A DNA stretch of 64,000 nucleotides, from the NCBI GenBank assembly GCA_036852015.1, contig JAANDG010000617.1, forward strand, positions 20,983 through 84,982. The letters are read 5' to 3'. Of this stretch, positions 1 to 11,114 are shown in pieces; positions within the stretch are counted from its first letter, which is position 1; each line of letters begins with the position of its first letter. The notes under the pieces are model-generated. The model did not search any database. It saw only the letters and a list, made by a program, of their open reading frames with translations, and was not told the DNA's origin. Origin of the DNA: Pelodera strongyloides. Its lineage: Eukaryota; Nematoda; Chromadorea; Rhabditida; Rhabditidae. The position numbers were made by a program, and so were the translations under genes.

Positions 1-510
1 CGAGGCTGAAGGTGGCGAAAAAGTAGTGAAAGCTAATTCTCAAACCTCCTCGGCTGTGGCCTTTCTCTGGGGGTACTGTATTGAATCTTGTTGTCATATT
101 CAGGCTCAGGCCTTTGCAGGAGTCTCGGACAGTTTGAACAGCAATGACATTGGTTTGGGTCTTCATTCTTTGTTCGCCGTCTTCTCTTTTCTTCGATATA
201 AACGTCGTTCTGACTTTGGTTGCGACGCACACATGCATCGACTGAGTTGTCACGTGGTTTCGGTTGACTCTTAAAGGGAATATGTATGCCCTTTTTGAAG
301 TTAAGCTGTATTAATAGAATGTGTGTTCCTCATTAAGGAAACAACAACAAAAATGGTTAAAAGTTTTCCATTTAAACGAAAATGATTTTCAAAGTTCATC
401 TTTTCCATAGTAAACGCGTTATTTGACCCCCTGGCTTACACGGCAGTGCTGATGGAGCAAAAAATTTAGCATATGTGCAAACATCGGCATATAGCATGCA
501 ACAGCGACAT

Positions 511-524
511 ATTTGCATGCAAAT
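511..524. promoter_or_regulatory. Palindromic POU octamer pair (candidate)
   Basis: ATTTGCATGCAAAT is a perfect palindrome built of two overlapping octamers, ATTTGCAT and its complement. POU-homeodomain factors bind this octamer. No gene start is nearby, so a regulatory role is inference only; it may be a relic of a MITE interior, where the same octamer recurs. Confidence 0.25.
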
Positions 525-1867
525 GAGAATATTCGAATTTACATATTCAGTCGCCTACTTAAATTCATGTCTGGTGTGGAAACTCTAGTTTCGCAGTTGT
601 TTTGCTCATTTTGAGTGCCTACATATTCCCTTTAAATAATAGTATTATCACTTTTCATTGATTTCGCAGTTTCCGAGTTCATGCGCGAACTAACGCGTGT
701 ACGTACAAATCACTGCCTGTCTTAATTTTTAAAACGGTGCAACATGTGTTTTTGAAACGTCTGCTGAACCGCTTTCTGTATTATTGTACGTGTTATTGTA
801 CCAACACCGATGCGTTTAAAAGCAGCAAGCGCAAGCCAAACCTACCATTTGCATTTGTTCGTTTGGCAAGGCGTTTCCTTCAAATTGGTCTCTGCCTTCA
901 TTGGTTCGTTTGGGATGTCTCGATTGCTCGCTAGATAGTAGTGGATATTCAATGGGTTTGCTTGGTCCCTTGGCCTCAATAACATCTTCTTTGCAACGGG
1001 GATCTCTTCTTCTTGCACGGTTCTGATGATGCGTCTGCGTCTGTTCAATCTGTTGAATGCCTAAATTAAGTATTATCTTAGCACGGTGTGTTTCATGTAC
1101 GTGTACCCTCATTCGCTTAGTAAATATTTGCTAGAATTTAAAGCATTATGGCACGTGCTTTGGGCAACGCAGGACGGCCACATTTCCATATATTATATGC
1201 TAATTTGCACAATTTCGTGCCAGAAGTAGAGAGCTCATAATTTTTGTATGAGACTTAGTTTAATAATCTCTCTACCTTCACAAACACTTCCATCGCTGGC
1301 TCCTTCTTTCTGATAGCAACTTCTCGCCACTTCAGTAATGAAGCGTGAAAAGTCACGTCTCTCTATGTCGGGAATATCTGGGCGATTTTCAAGCGTTTTT
1401 TGCGCTTCGTGGAGTTTTGTCCTGCAAATGATATATATGCAAGGAGCGAGACGGACGAAAATATCATAACCAGCTTGCTGTATGCTATCGAGGTATCGAG
1501 CACCTAGCTCGCTGAATAGGTACGCAAAGCTCTCGAGGGTGCGCAATGCGCGACGAGTGCAGAGCACCCGACCTGTAGTCTTTCGCTTTCCCTTATCCCC
1601 TTATTATAAAGCTTCTAGGTTGTCACCGACTTACTGTATGTAATTCATCGAGTCGTGCACGGTATCAGTTGGAGCTTGCTTCGGATCACGACCTTCTACA
1701 TAATCATATGATACTAGACGAATTTCTGTCTTTTCCTGAAAATATGTGTCCCTCGCGTTATGTTTCAAGAGGAATCTCTATTAGCTAATTGTTTTTTCTG
1801 CGTATGGATTCAAGTGGTTCAAACCGAACCATCACACAATCACCGCGTACTATCGGCGCATCCTAGG

Positions 1868-1891
1868 CCCCCCCCCCCCCCCCCCCCCCCC
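1868..1891. repeat. Poly-C tract, 24 bases
   Basis: A run of 24 consecutive C residues follows GG. The minus strand is a G run able to form quadruplex structure. Its exact length is likely to be unreliable in sequencing. Confidence 0.9.
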
Positions 1892-2703
1892 GTGTCAGCT
1901 TGGTTTTGTCTTGCGCGGCTCGTTCTCCTAGTTTCGCCAATGTTTGGTGTTGTATACTTTGTGGTCTGCCTAATTGACACAATGGGAAAATTGCATTTTA
2001 TTTAATAAATGCTTATGGTTATTCATGGCACACACAAGAAACTTACCACGCCATCAATTGGGTGTCCCTTTCTAACTGTTAGTGCTTTGCGTGGTACTGG
2101 TCTTCTCTTGTAATCTTCATGTGATTGTGTAGATGGGTCGATTCTGATAACGTATTTTTTATATAACTCCATTCATTACATAAAATATAACACATATACA
2201 GTGACGAAGAAAGAGAGAAAAAAACACACACACGGGCTAGGCTCGTTTAAGAGGCCAATCTACTCACACGGTGCGGTTATTTATAGTTTATCACATATAT
2301 ATCGGCATAAGTGGAAGTGCTGTTCTATTAATGTTTTATTTCCATTAAATGTTCAAGTATATAGTAATTAATATAACTCTCACCGATTTTGTCGCCGAAT
2401 GTCTATCATCGAATCAGCCATTTAGCGTAATAAAAGTTATGAATGTTGTGTTTTTGTCCTGCGCCTATTTATAGTGCGTGTTTTAATTAATTCTCCATGA
2501 GTCTGCGTTTCAAGAGTGAACTTTGAAAAGCTTCGTCTTGTCTTACTGTTAAAATTTATTCTGTGCGGCGGCATCTTCATATATTATATGCAAATTTCTT
2601 TTCGACACGGAATGGAACATGTAACGTGTCATATTCTCCCACACACGTTTCCACAAACATGTGACATACCGCTTTAAGTTTACGCGGACCCCAATATTTT
2701 CAG

Positions 2704-2907
2704 GGTGGTGTCAGCTTGAATCTGATGGAAATGTCCGATATAAAAGAAGTGAATGTGGAGGATTCGGACTGTGCCGTGCAACCGGGAGTGACGCGTCTTC
2801 AATTGAACAAGGCGATAAGGGATACCGGATTGTTCTTCCCTGTTGGTAGGTTTAAGAAGTGTTGCTATCCTCTCTCTCTCTCGCTCGCTCTCTCTCGCTC
2901 TCTCTCG

Positions 2908-2968
<61 letters not shown>

Positions 2969-5900
2969 CTCATGCGCTGAGCCTGGCGGTAGAGCGTTAT
3001 GTCTGGAAAGAGAGCTTGCGGTGAACAGCTTCATTATCTTGTTCTATCCGCAAGTTATGTGATATTCCGGACATACGGGCGCAAAATGCAAATATAGTTC
3101 TCTAACAAATGATTCATCATTCATAAACCACGTGTCGGACAGCTTTGAACTTACCTATTAAAGTTTTTTTTTGCGTTAGCCATATGTCAGCGTTATGCTA
3201 GTTTTCTTAGAAACGTAGACTTGTACTTTCCATAACTACATGTGAGTATCAGGATCTGGCTCTCCAGTGTAAACTGTCAACTAGCTTCGTAAGCTCGGTT
3301 AAAGCGAAATACCGGCCGTTTTTTGAAACGTATCGTGGACAGCTGAATACTTACGTAGGTATGCAAAGTTGCTCGAAATTCGAAGCTCGATTTTTAATTC
3401 TAATTTATATTCATTTGCATAAGCTGCGTTAGAATGCGTTTGCGTAAGAATGCGTACTCGATGTGTTTCAGAAGCGGCCGGTATTTTGCTTTTAGTGCTC
3501 ACGTCATGGAATGTTTTTGCTCGCTCGCCCTGTTTTACATACTTGTGTTTATTTTTGATCCTGGCGCCGATGCCTCTTTATGTGGAATGGCAGCTACTGG
3601 TGCGAGTGGAACCAATGCTATCCGATACAAAACGATGAAAGAAAATGTGCTTGGTATGCAGGTACGAATGACGATCATTAATACACGATATTGCTGGCAT
3701 GGGTTCAGGTTTAGGTGCAGGATGGTACCATATTGGCCTTGAAACATAATAGTGAGAAATATTGGTCGGGTTTAGAAACACAAGAAGGCAGAAAGTGAAA
3801 TTTCATAATAGTCTTTGACTATTTGAGCCTAATCAACATCTTAGGTCAATCGAACTAAACCAACAAGAAGACAGCTTGTTGCTTCACATAATACATTTAT
3901 TTAAAAATTTAGTAACTGACTTTTTAAAATACGTTCAGAGCTGTTTTATGTTAGCCTTGCCATATCCCACGGCATGGTCTGAGCGGCTCAGAAATCTTCC
4001 CAGGCTTTCTGAAAAATAGACCCGTTTTGTTTTGTTCAATATACCCACAAAAGGCCTACAAATTTCCATTTTGGTGAAAATTTTCTAAAATACGCACATG
4101 TTGTCAATGAAGAACTTTTGCTGAGTGAAGTCGATATGAATGTTCTGAAATAGTGTAATAATTTAAAGCTGTGTTGTACGTGGTCTGTGCGCTACATTGT
4201 ATACCCATACTTATTTGTAATGCATTCCTTCTCGCCCAGACATTCAACTGCCATTTAAAGCAAAAAAAGCCTCGATCTCGACCAGTAACATCAAATTTGT
4301 ATCGATCTCAATCGAGCTCGATGAAATCTATGTAAGACTTTTCCATTATGCAAAATCTATGCAAGAGTAATCTGGCGCAGCGGTAGCAGAGCTACGCGCC
4401 TTATTACGTTTCGATTTTTACGGGCCTGTCCACTGAAAGGTTACCATACATTGATCTTGCATAAATCTTGCATGGATTTGCATCAATAATGTTGCTCATG
4501 CAAGATCAATGCGAAATTGATGCTCCAGGGTTTTCTTTGCATCTACAGATATAAATACTTCTCTGGAAGACCACTGGCCGACTTTACGAATCACTTGCTT
4601 ACATGTTGTCCAAGCAGCAGGCGTTGGTCGACATTCAGGTCGTATAGATTTGCGCACTTTTCGATAAATCTCAGATTGTCCAAGCAACGGTATCGGGCTT
4701 TGACGTAGAAGTCTTGAACATTATCAGGAGATTTAGTGCGTTTGTCAATTCCATCGTCACTATCAGCCTCAAAGTAACACTGAAAATGGGGCAAATTTGT
4801 TTTGGTCACTTCGTTTTACGAAGAAACTTATTAAGTTTGTGATTTTTATTAAGGCGCAGGAGAAAAACTGATTACTTCTCTCGTATGCAAGTCGACGACG
4901 TAAGTTGGGAGTCAGTAGCGAAAGGATTATATGTACTTGTAAAACTTTAAACTTGTAAAAGTCTATTGTCCACAGGAAACAGATAATTGCCGAAACCACC
5001 GCAAAACCGTCGTTGGCCCGTCAACAAATGGTTGTTACAAAAAACAACTATCTGTTATGTGCTTGAGTGGTTCGTGAGCATTTGGTGACCGCCTGATGAC
5101 GGTTTTCGATGAAATTTGGTCACGAGTTGGTCTCGAATTGTTCACCAAATGGGCCACGAAAACACCAGCGGACCGTCACCAAATGGGTTCACTCATTTCC
5201 TACGGTTGCGCTCATAAAGCCTAATAATTATTCAGAAAGTCTGAGCCTAATGGGGTTTGCAAGTATGCCCGACGTTCCTTGCAAGTATCGAAAAATTTAC
5301 CGTATCTTGGCACTACACGAACATATCTACAGGCAGTTTATACGACCGATCGCCACGGGACCATTTGTCCGACAAATGATTTGCTTTGTTGGCGAATTTT
5401 CTATAATGCGGACGTGTCAAAATTACGGTAAATTTGTGTAAAAAGCACACGATTTTGCGAATTGATACTTGCAAGGAAAAATCGCGGTTTTTGGCATACT
5501 TGCAAACCCCATAACGAATGTTCAAATAATCAATTACCCCATCTGTGCAATCTTTGTTTCCAAAAGAATCGTCATTGCTATGCTCGTCCTTATCGAACAG
5601 CTCGGCAAAAACTAGATCCTAAAATGGACTAAGTTGACGCTTGAGAACTTATGCTAGGATTTTGCACTTGTGTTTGATGGTGTCTGGCTAATTGTAAGTC
5701 TGGCTACCGGGTGACTAATGTACGCTCTTCGTCAACGTCCCAGAAATTTTTATACTATTGTTATCTCCCTCTAATTTGGGCTCATTAAAATAGTGTTTAT
5801 ACTGTTTTTGTAAGTGGAAAATTACCGGGGAATTTGCACCACAGTCACCGTTGATAGTTACGTTGAACTGAAATCAAGCTTTAAATCAAGTTGGATTAAA

Positions 5901-8900
5901 GGGAAGGTTCTCTCTCTTTTGCTCCTTGCTATCATACGAAGAAAAACTTACGAAGTGAGCAGGTCTGTTATCGGCAGCAATGGAAAACATAAGGACTCCA
6001 AAAAGAAGAAATATAGTGTACTGATGCATTGCTCTAAATGAAAGTGTTTAATAAAATCTCAGGATTAACCATCATGCACATAACGATAAATGTAAAAAAA
6101 TGTGTAATCGGTTCTAACAAATTTGTACACAAAAGGCGGTCAATTTGGAAATTCATATTGTTAAGTTATGCACAGTGATTCTATGTTGTGATTCCGCATA
6201 ATATGTAGACAATTATAGGTTATTAAACGTCTCTATTGGGGAATATGTATTCAACATAGCGTTCCGGGCAATGTTTTTTTTATAAATATGACTTTTTTCA
6301 TCTAATCAAATATACGTAGAGACACGTCGAATAAGTTTGTCACCCCTCCCATAATCTTTATTTTGTAAAAAAAACGTTAATATCAAATTGATCATGGCGA
6401 ACACACAATAGTGGCAATTTTCACCACGCAAATTGTAACCTGCCCCAGCGGTAAATTTTATTGAAAGGCTATTTGCGGGACGTAACTTGAACGCTGAACA
6501 ACTTTGTATAGAACACCACCACAGGGGATTAATACCCGTGACAGGAAGCGTGAAAGTTGTATAAACATTCCAACACATTCATAAATTTCGTTTAGGTCGT
6601 GCTCGCGGATGGTTCTGTACTGCACACTCGTGGTGAAGACCGCCGACCTCGAAAAACAGCTGCCGGTCTCAATTTGACTGATCTGTTTGTTGGTTCCGAA
6701 GGAATACTGGGAGTGATTACTGGTAATTGATTTTTTTTTGGATCTAACCAATATCATCTGTATAACCAATGCCCGTGGTCAAGACAGTAAATTGCACTTA
6801 AAGCGAAATACCGGCCGGTTTTTGAAACGCATTGCGTACACCTGCTTTCTTATGCAGCATACGCAAATGAGCAAAAATTAGAATAAAAACTAGACCCCAA
6901 TTAGACCCCACCTTGCATAAACGCATAGGAATGCAAGTACTTGAGATGCGTTTCAAAAACCGGCCGGTATTTCGCTTTAAATAGTCAAGACCAAGACAAT
7001 ACGTTGATTTGCTCTTAAATACAGGTGTTTGTTTAATGAACGGTGCTAGCTGCACCTTAGGGCGCATTGAATTACGTTCCATTGTGTATCAGCAATCCCC
7101 AGACAGGCACATACATTTTCCAATAACACCGTGCCATACCGCTTTAAATTTCCTATTTTCAGAAGTGCGCCTCCGTCTTCATGCACGTCCTCCTGCGTTG
7201 TCTGCTGCCGTCTGTTCTTTTCCAAGCGTGAAGGATGCGATAAATTCCGTAGTGCAAATATTGCAGTACAGTATACCTATTGCGAGAATTGGTAAGTTCA
7301 TGCTATAAATTACGTGGTTGTTGCAACTATGCGTTGCAACTATAATAATACCTAGAATTATCTAAGAAACGTATTCTAGAGCATCATTATTACTAGTGTC
7401 TAGTATGCCGTTGTTTACACAAATAACAGGAAGTAACGACTTTATTAGACTGCTAGTGTAAGTATAAATACTCTCGGTTAGGGCTAGAGAGTGTGGCAGC
7501 AACTGGCAACGACTTGCAGTAAGGCCTTCGGGCTGAGCTCTGGTTTAGCTAGCGGCATCACGGCTCGGTACCGGTTAATACCCTAAGGTGGCAGCGTTAC
7601 CCATAAACTGCCTACTGTCTGACAGAGCCGGAATGTCTGATCACGGTTTAGTAGAACCGTCCAAAACTACTAGTTCCCCTTCGATCCGCAGTGGTCGTTG
7701 GACTTCGAGTGGACGTCAGTGGTGGTGTTCGCCAGTGTCGCAGAGTGGAGGATTCCCCCGGCATCGAAAGAGAGCAAGCAGAGTGGCCCCTGGACGCTCC
7801 TTGGATCATGCACTCAAACCCAGTCTTACCGTTGTCCCTCAATAAATAGATTTCGGTCGTTACTGTTGTTGTCACCGTACGGGCTTCTATGAAGTTCGTT
7901 TATGGCGACCGCGGTAACCCGAACCCTATTTATCCCCCGGTTGACACTGAAAGGTGTTCAGCCAACTATCGAGACCGAACAGGCGGTCAACTATCGAGAC
8001 CGAACAGGCGGTTTCAACTATCGAGACCGAACAGGCGGTTTCATCTATCGCGACCGAACAGGCGGTTGCATTTTAATCAAGTTTTTACAAAATCTCATGA
8101 AGAAAGTGTGAATGCGAATGAGTAGTGAGCCAGTAGAAGAGCGATATATGAAACGGCGAGACTGTATGTTAAAAAAAAAATATTACTTCTTAAAGGGAGA
8201 GGCCCACGAGAAAACAGTTTTCCCCAATTTACTTGCACGGAATGTCCGGAATTTCAGAAATATTACTATGAAAACTGCATTTCTGTGCGCCTAGAACTCG
8301 CAGAGTTACTCCTCGGCAAACTGTTCGGCCAGTTACCGTAGGCAGAATCAATTTTTGCTTTTTTATGGTATTAAAGTATTGGAAACGTTTTGTTATAATG
8401 GTAGGAATGTTCTTCATTCGTTTAACAATTATTATGTAGAGAAAGAATGCCAATGGATGGATATTAACCGTAAAACCGTATTTTAACATATATAACTACG
8501 GTACCTGGCCGAACTGTTTGCCGTAAAATATCTCAGCGAGTTATAGGCGTAAAGAAATGCGGTTTTTCCAGTAATATTTCTGAAATTCCGGACAATTTAT
8601 TCAAGTAAATTAAGACACACTTTTTTCCCGTGGGCCTCTCCCTTTAAGCACTTCTCGTTTGGGAGGATGTGCTATGCACAGTTTCAATTTTAGAAGATGA
8701 GTATTTAATTTGCATACGGTCCATATACTGAACATTTGTATTGGGTACGCATCCAATATTCTTGAGTTCATTATAAAAGAACGTTTAGAAGTACTCTCGT
8801 TTGGGAGTATTAAATTTAGATATCAGAAATTATTGTTTAATAATCTTCTCGTTTGGGAGTGTTGCAACTATGCGTTGCAACTATAATAATACCTAGAATT

Positions 8901-11096
8901 ATCTAAGAAACGTATTCTAGAGCATCATTATTACTAGTGTCTAGTATGACGTTGTTTACACAAATAACAGGAAGTAACGACTTTATTAGACTGCTAGTGT
9001 AAGTATAAATACTCTCGGTTAGGGCTAGAGAGTGTGGCAGCAACTGGCAACGACTTGCAGTAAGGCCTTCGGGCTGAGCTCTGGTTTAGCTAGCGGCCCA
9101 TCACGGCTTGGTACCGGTTAATACCCTAAGGTTGGCAGCGTTACCCAAAAACTGCCTACGGTCTGACAGAGCCGGAAAGTCTGATCACGGTTTAGTAGAA
9201 CCGTCCAAAACTACTAGTTCCCCTTCGATCCGCAGTGGTCGTTGGACTTCGAGTGGACGTCAGTGGTGGTGTTCGCCAGTGTCGCAGAGGAGGATCCCCG
9301 GCATCGAAAGAGGTCCAGCAGCGAGCCTGTGTGCCCCTGGACGCTCCTTGGATCATGCACTCAAACCCAGTCTTACCGTTGTCCCTCAATAAATAGATTT
9401 CGGTCGTTACTGTTGTTGTCACCGTACGGGCTTCTATGAAGTTCGTTTAGTGGTTGCCTTTTGTGAACCTAACTATATAATTAGATTGACACATTTTCTT
9501 TTTAGAATTCCTTGACTCGGCTCAAGTGTCGGCATGTAACTCGTATTCGAAACTGACTCTCGACGAGGTACCCACTCTTTTCCTGGAGTTCCATGGCAGT
9601 TCTGACAGCGAAGTGACTGCTCAGGCTGAGATGTGTGGTAGGCGCATTAATTTAAACTTGGGCCTAAGCTCTTAGCTTAGGATCTGGATTGGACATTGGC
9701 TTATGGTTACCTAAATTTGAGAGAGCAACATGATTTTTTTTTTAATTCTCATTTTTTCAGAGGAAATCTGCCAGTCGAATAGCGGATCTAACTTCACGTT
9801 TGCCACTGAACAAAGTGAGCGTGAAAGACTGTGGACAGCGCGCCATAATGCCTATTATGCAGCACTCTCTCTTAGAAAAGGAGCGACGGTGTGTTTCTGT
9901 GATCAATAACATCTAGATAAAAAGTTCGATAGTGGTAGAGCAAAGCTCGCGCGTGCGTCCTAGATGGTCGGAATCGTCCCACGGAATCGTCAGATGTATT
10001 CAGTTCCAATTGACGCATTTCTGGCGCGAAAAAGTGTATGTATGGTTAGTTTCCAACATTTTAGGGTTTCTGCACCGATGTTTGCGTTCCAATATCACGA
10101 CTCGCCGAGGTTGTTGACGAAACACGAAAAGATTTGGATGCACATGGAATTGCAGGTACTGTTTTGTATGGCAGGGACAATACATTAACGTTTCCTTTAG
10201 GTCGTCACCTGTTTGTAGTATTCAGAGGAGGTCAGATTACTAGCTGCAATTCTCTTTTTTTTGTTATCACTAACAATTCAGGCACGGTTGTTGGTCACGT
10301 TGGTGACGGCAATTTTCACGTGGTTTTGCCGGTTTTTGAGGAAAATTCGGACGAGATGGCGCAGATTTGGAAATTTTCTGACAGATTAGTCAAGTTAGTT
10401 TTTTGTTTCTTTATGATAATCATTGGACAAGCAGTTAGACGCTAACAAGTGGGCATTATTTAATCGAATGGCGCCATGTATTCGACTCGATTTGCTTGCG
10501 CATCATCCGGTCGGTGTTTCAAACATCGTAACGTTCATATAAACAAAGAAACAAACATTTTGCTTTATATAATACGTATTTAAAATGAATCACACAGGCG
10601 TGCTCTTGCTGCACATGGAACCTGTACTGGTGAACATGGAATTGGAATGGGCAAAATGAAATATTTGCAAGAGGAAATAGGTCCAGTTGGAATTGAGGTA
10701 ACATCGTCGTTTTTGTTACCATGTGAAAGAAGCCGGGAGTAGCCTCCCAAGCCATAACCTCCCAAACCGCGTCGTTTTTTGGTAATGTATGCTACAAACC
10801 GGGAGTAGTCTCCCAAACCACCCACATTTAATTTGGGAGATGCGACTGTTGTATACCAAACCATATTTACTGTGAATTTGGACTTCTCTGATTTCTTATA
10901 CAACCATAAATATACAATAAAGTTAAAGATAAAGGGGGTTTGTGGCCGGGATCGAACCAGTGACTGATGGAGTGAGCAAGGGCCTTGCCACTGAACTACG
11001 CCCCCCTTCTTCAACCATGCATATATTCAGGTTATGCGAGCAATCAAACTGACGTTGGATCCAAATCAGATTCTCAATCCTGGAAAAGTTATTTAA
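2704..11096 (+). CDS. LDHD: D-lactate dehydrogenase (FAD-linked), mitochondrial type, 5' partial
   Basis: Oxidises D-lactate to pyruvate with FAD and passes electrons to cytochrome c in mitochondria (family knowledge). Exons: 2704-2845, 3558-3661, 6596-6722, 7163-7291, 9506-9637, 9761-9888, 10065-10155, 10282-10393, 10598-10697, 11031-11096; all phases agree, giving 376 residues plus stop. The human protein is about 500 residues, so roughly the first 110, with the transit peptide and first FAD loop, lie upstream. The FAD-binding domain shows [26 protein letters not shown] and [13 protein letters not shown]. The FAD-oxidase C-terminal domain shows [19 protein letters not shown], the metal-site GHVGDGNFH and [11 protein letters not shown], ending LNPGKVI. 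Odd point: the second exon lacks an AG acceptor (TTTTTG precedes it), so splicing may be defective or the base miscalled. Introns carry MITEs and an LTR element. The family call is secure; function of this copy is less so. Confidence 0.93.
2869..2963. repeat. CT microsatellite in LDHD intron
   Basis: About 95 bases of near-perfect (CT)n with CGCT interruptions begin about 20 nt after the donor of the LDHD exon ending at 2845. It is a polypyrimidine run on the sense strand. Confidence 0.9.
3299..3494. mobile_element. Family A MITE
   Basis: It starts TTAAAGCGAAATACCGGCCG and ends CGGCCGGTATTTTGCTTTTA, an imperfect long inverted repeat of about 196 bp. The interior holds CATTTGCATAAGC. It lies in the LDHD intron before the exon whose acceptor is abnormal; its right end has become GCTTTTAG, the nearest canonical-looking acceptor. 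Confidence 0.85.
4370..4440 (+). repeat. tRNA-derived SINE head, partial
   Basis: CTGGCGCAGCGGTAGCAG resembles a pol III A box and is followed by GAGCTACGCGCC. The same GGCGCAGNGG start occurs in the copies near 41460 and 63330. No clear B box follows, so this is a truncated or decayed copy. Confidence 0.4.
4990..5200. repeat. Dispersed repeat, copy 1
   Basis: Contains blocks such as CCGAAACCACCGCAAAACCG, CGTTGGCCCGTCA and CACCAAATGGG that recur in diverged form at 62868-63030. It also shows internal inverted structure (GTCACGAGTTGG, CTCGAATTGTTCACC). No coding potential seen. Confidence 0.5.
5250..5512. repeat. Inverted repeat about 263 bp
   Basis: The outer ends ATGGGGTTTGCAAGTATGC and GCATACTTGCAAACCCCAT are perfect complements, with a second inner pair (CCTTGCAAGTATCG, TTGATACTTGCAAGG). 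This is a foldback element in an LDHD intron that does not have the TTAAAG ends of the common MITEs. Confidence 0.75.
6798..6980. mobile_element. Family A MITE, intact-looking
   Basis: TTAAAGCGAAATACCGGCCG through CCGGCCGGTATTTCGCTTTAA, 183 bp, with ends that are almost perfect inverted repeats. This is the best representative of the family in the window and lies in an LDHD intron. Confidence 0.9.
7319..7902 (+). repeat. Left LTR
   Basis: 584 bp, highly similar to 8860-9449 apart from a few substitutions and short indels (for example around 7745-7790). It ends immediately before the putative primer binding site. Confidence 0.9.
7903..7920 (+). other. Putative primer binding site
   Basis: TGGCGACCGCGGTAACCC begins at the base after the left LTR. 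TGG matches the complement of a tRNA CCA end, as in most LTR retrotransposons. The priming tRNA cannot be identified by eye. Confidence 0.65.
7963..8067 (+). repeat. Four tandem 25-27 bp units in the LTR element leader
   Basis: The unit CAACTATCGAGACCGAACAG followed by GCGGT(TT) is repeated at 7963, 7988 and 8015, with a diverged fourth copy at 8042 (CATCTATCGCGACC). They lie just after the primer binding site, where packaging signals usually lie. Confidence 0.9.
8190..8647. mobile_element. Family D foldback element, nested in the LTR element
   Basis: It starts TTAAAGGGAGAGGCCCACGAG and ends CTCGTGGGCCTCTCCCTTTAA, 458 bp. The arms share TGTCCGGAATTTCAGAAATA, TTCTGTGCGCCTAGAACTCG and GTTCGGCCAG..ACCGTA inverted. 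A close relative is at 20417-20879. Confidence 0.88.
8860..9449 (+). repeat. Right LTR
   Basis: 590 bp. It is preceded directly by CTTCTCGTTTGGGAG, a purine-ended tract in the place of a polypurine primer, and followed by GTGGT, the target duplication. Confidence 0.88.
10933..11007 (-). repeat. tRNA-like sequence (SINE head or tRNA relic)
   Basis: On the minus strand, GTAGTTCAGTGG matches an A box and GGTTCGATCCC matches a B box, and the outer AGGGGG/CCCCCT ends pair. Six extra bases between T arm and 3' strand mean it does not fold as a proper tRNA. It lies in the last LDHD intron. Confidence 0.55.
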
Positions 11097-11108
11097 TGAA
11101 AGAATAAT

Positions 11109-11114
11109 AATAAA
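11109..11114 (+). terminator. LDHD polyadenylation signal
   Basis: AATAAA lies 13 nt after the LDHD stop codon (TAA, 11094-11096), giving a very short 3' UTR as is common in nematodes. Confidence 0.6.

Larger units (their letters stand above)
1..2703. other. Upstream stretch without a supported gene
   Basis: I found no exon here that continues the D-lactate dehydrogenase gene; the glycine-rich FAD motif expected just before 2704 is absent, so the preceding intron probably exceeds 2.7 kb. An open frame runs from base 1 to 274 on the + strand but resembles no family I know. Other content is a 24-base C run (1868-1891), the right half of a B-family MITE ending CATACCGCTTTAA near 2676, and a palindromic octamer pair at 511-524. 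Confidence 0.5.
7319..9449 (+). mobile_element. Complete small LTR retrotransposon, non-autonomous
   Basis: Two LTRs (7319-7902, 8860-9449) flank about 957 bp. The pair starts TGTTGCAACTATGCG and ends GTTCGTTTA and is bordered on both sides by the 5-bp repeat GTGGT (7314-7318 and 9450-9454), a target site duplication. Directly after the left LTR is TGGCGACCGCGG, a plausible primer binding site. The interior has no gag or pol frame; it holds four 25-27 bp tandem units (7963-8067) and a nested D-family foldback element (8190-8647). Each LTR carries TATAAATAC and a CAATAAATAG polyadenylation-like signal. The element is in the + orientation within an LDHD intron. It must depend on proteins from elsewhere. 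Confidence 0.88.

Noticed and set aside
1..274. Open frame from the window edge, considered as an LDHD or other exon
   Set aside because: No match to the expected FAD-binding motif and no clear splice borders; left undescribed.
2859..3062. Ser/Leu- and Arg/Glu-rich frames
   Set aside because: They are translations of the CT microsatellite, open in multiple frames and lying inside an LDHD intron.
7588..7892. Overlapping frames on both strands, repeated at 9108-9439
   Set aside because: They lie within the two LTRs, differ in length between the copies and match no gag or pol motif.
7319..8067. CRISPR-like array suggested by the four spaced repeats
   Set aside because: Units are directly adjacent with no unique spacers, and the context is a eukaryotic LTR element.
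10933..11007. A functional tRNA gene on the minus strand
   Set aside because: A and B boxes are good, but extra bases between the T arm and acceptor strand break the cloverleaf; kept as a SINE or relic.
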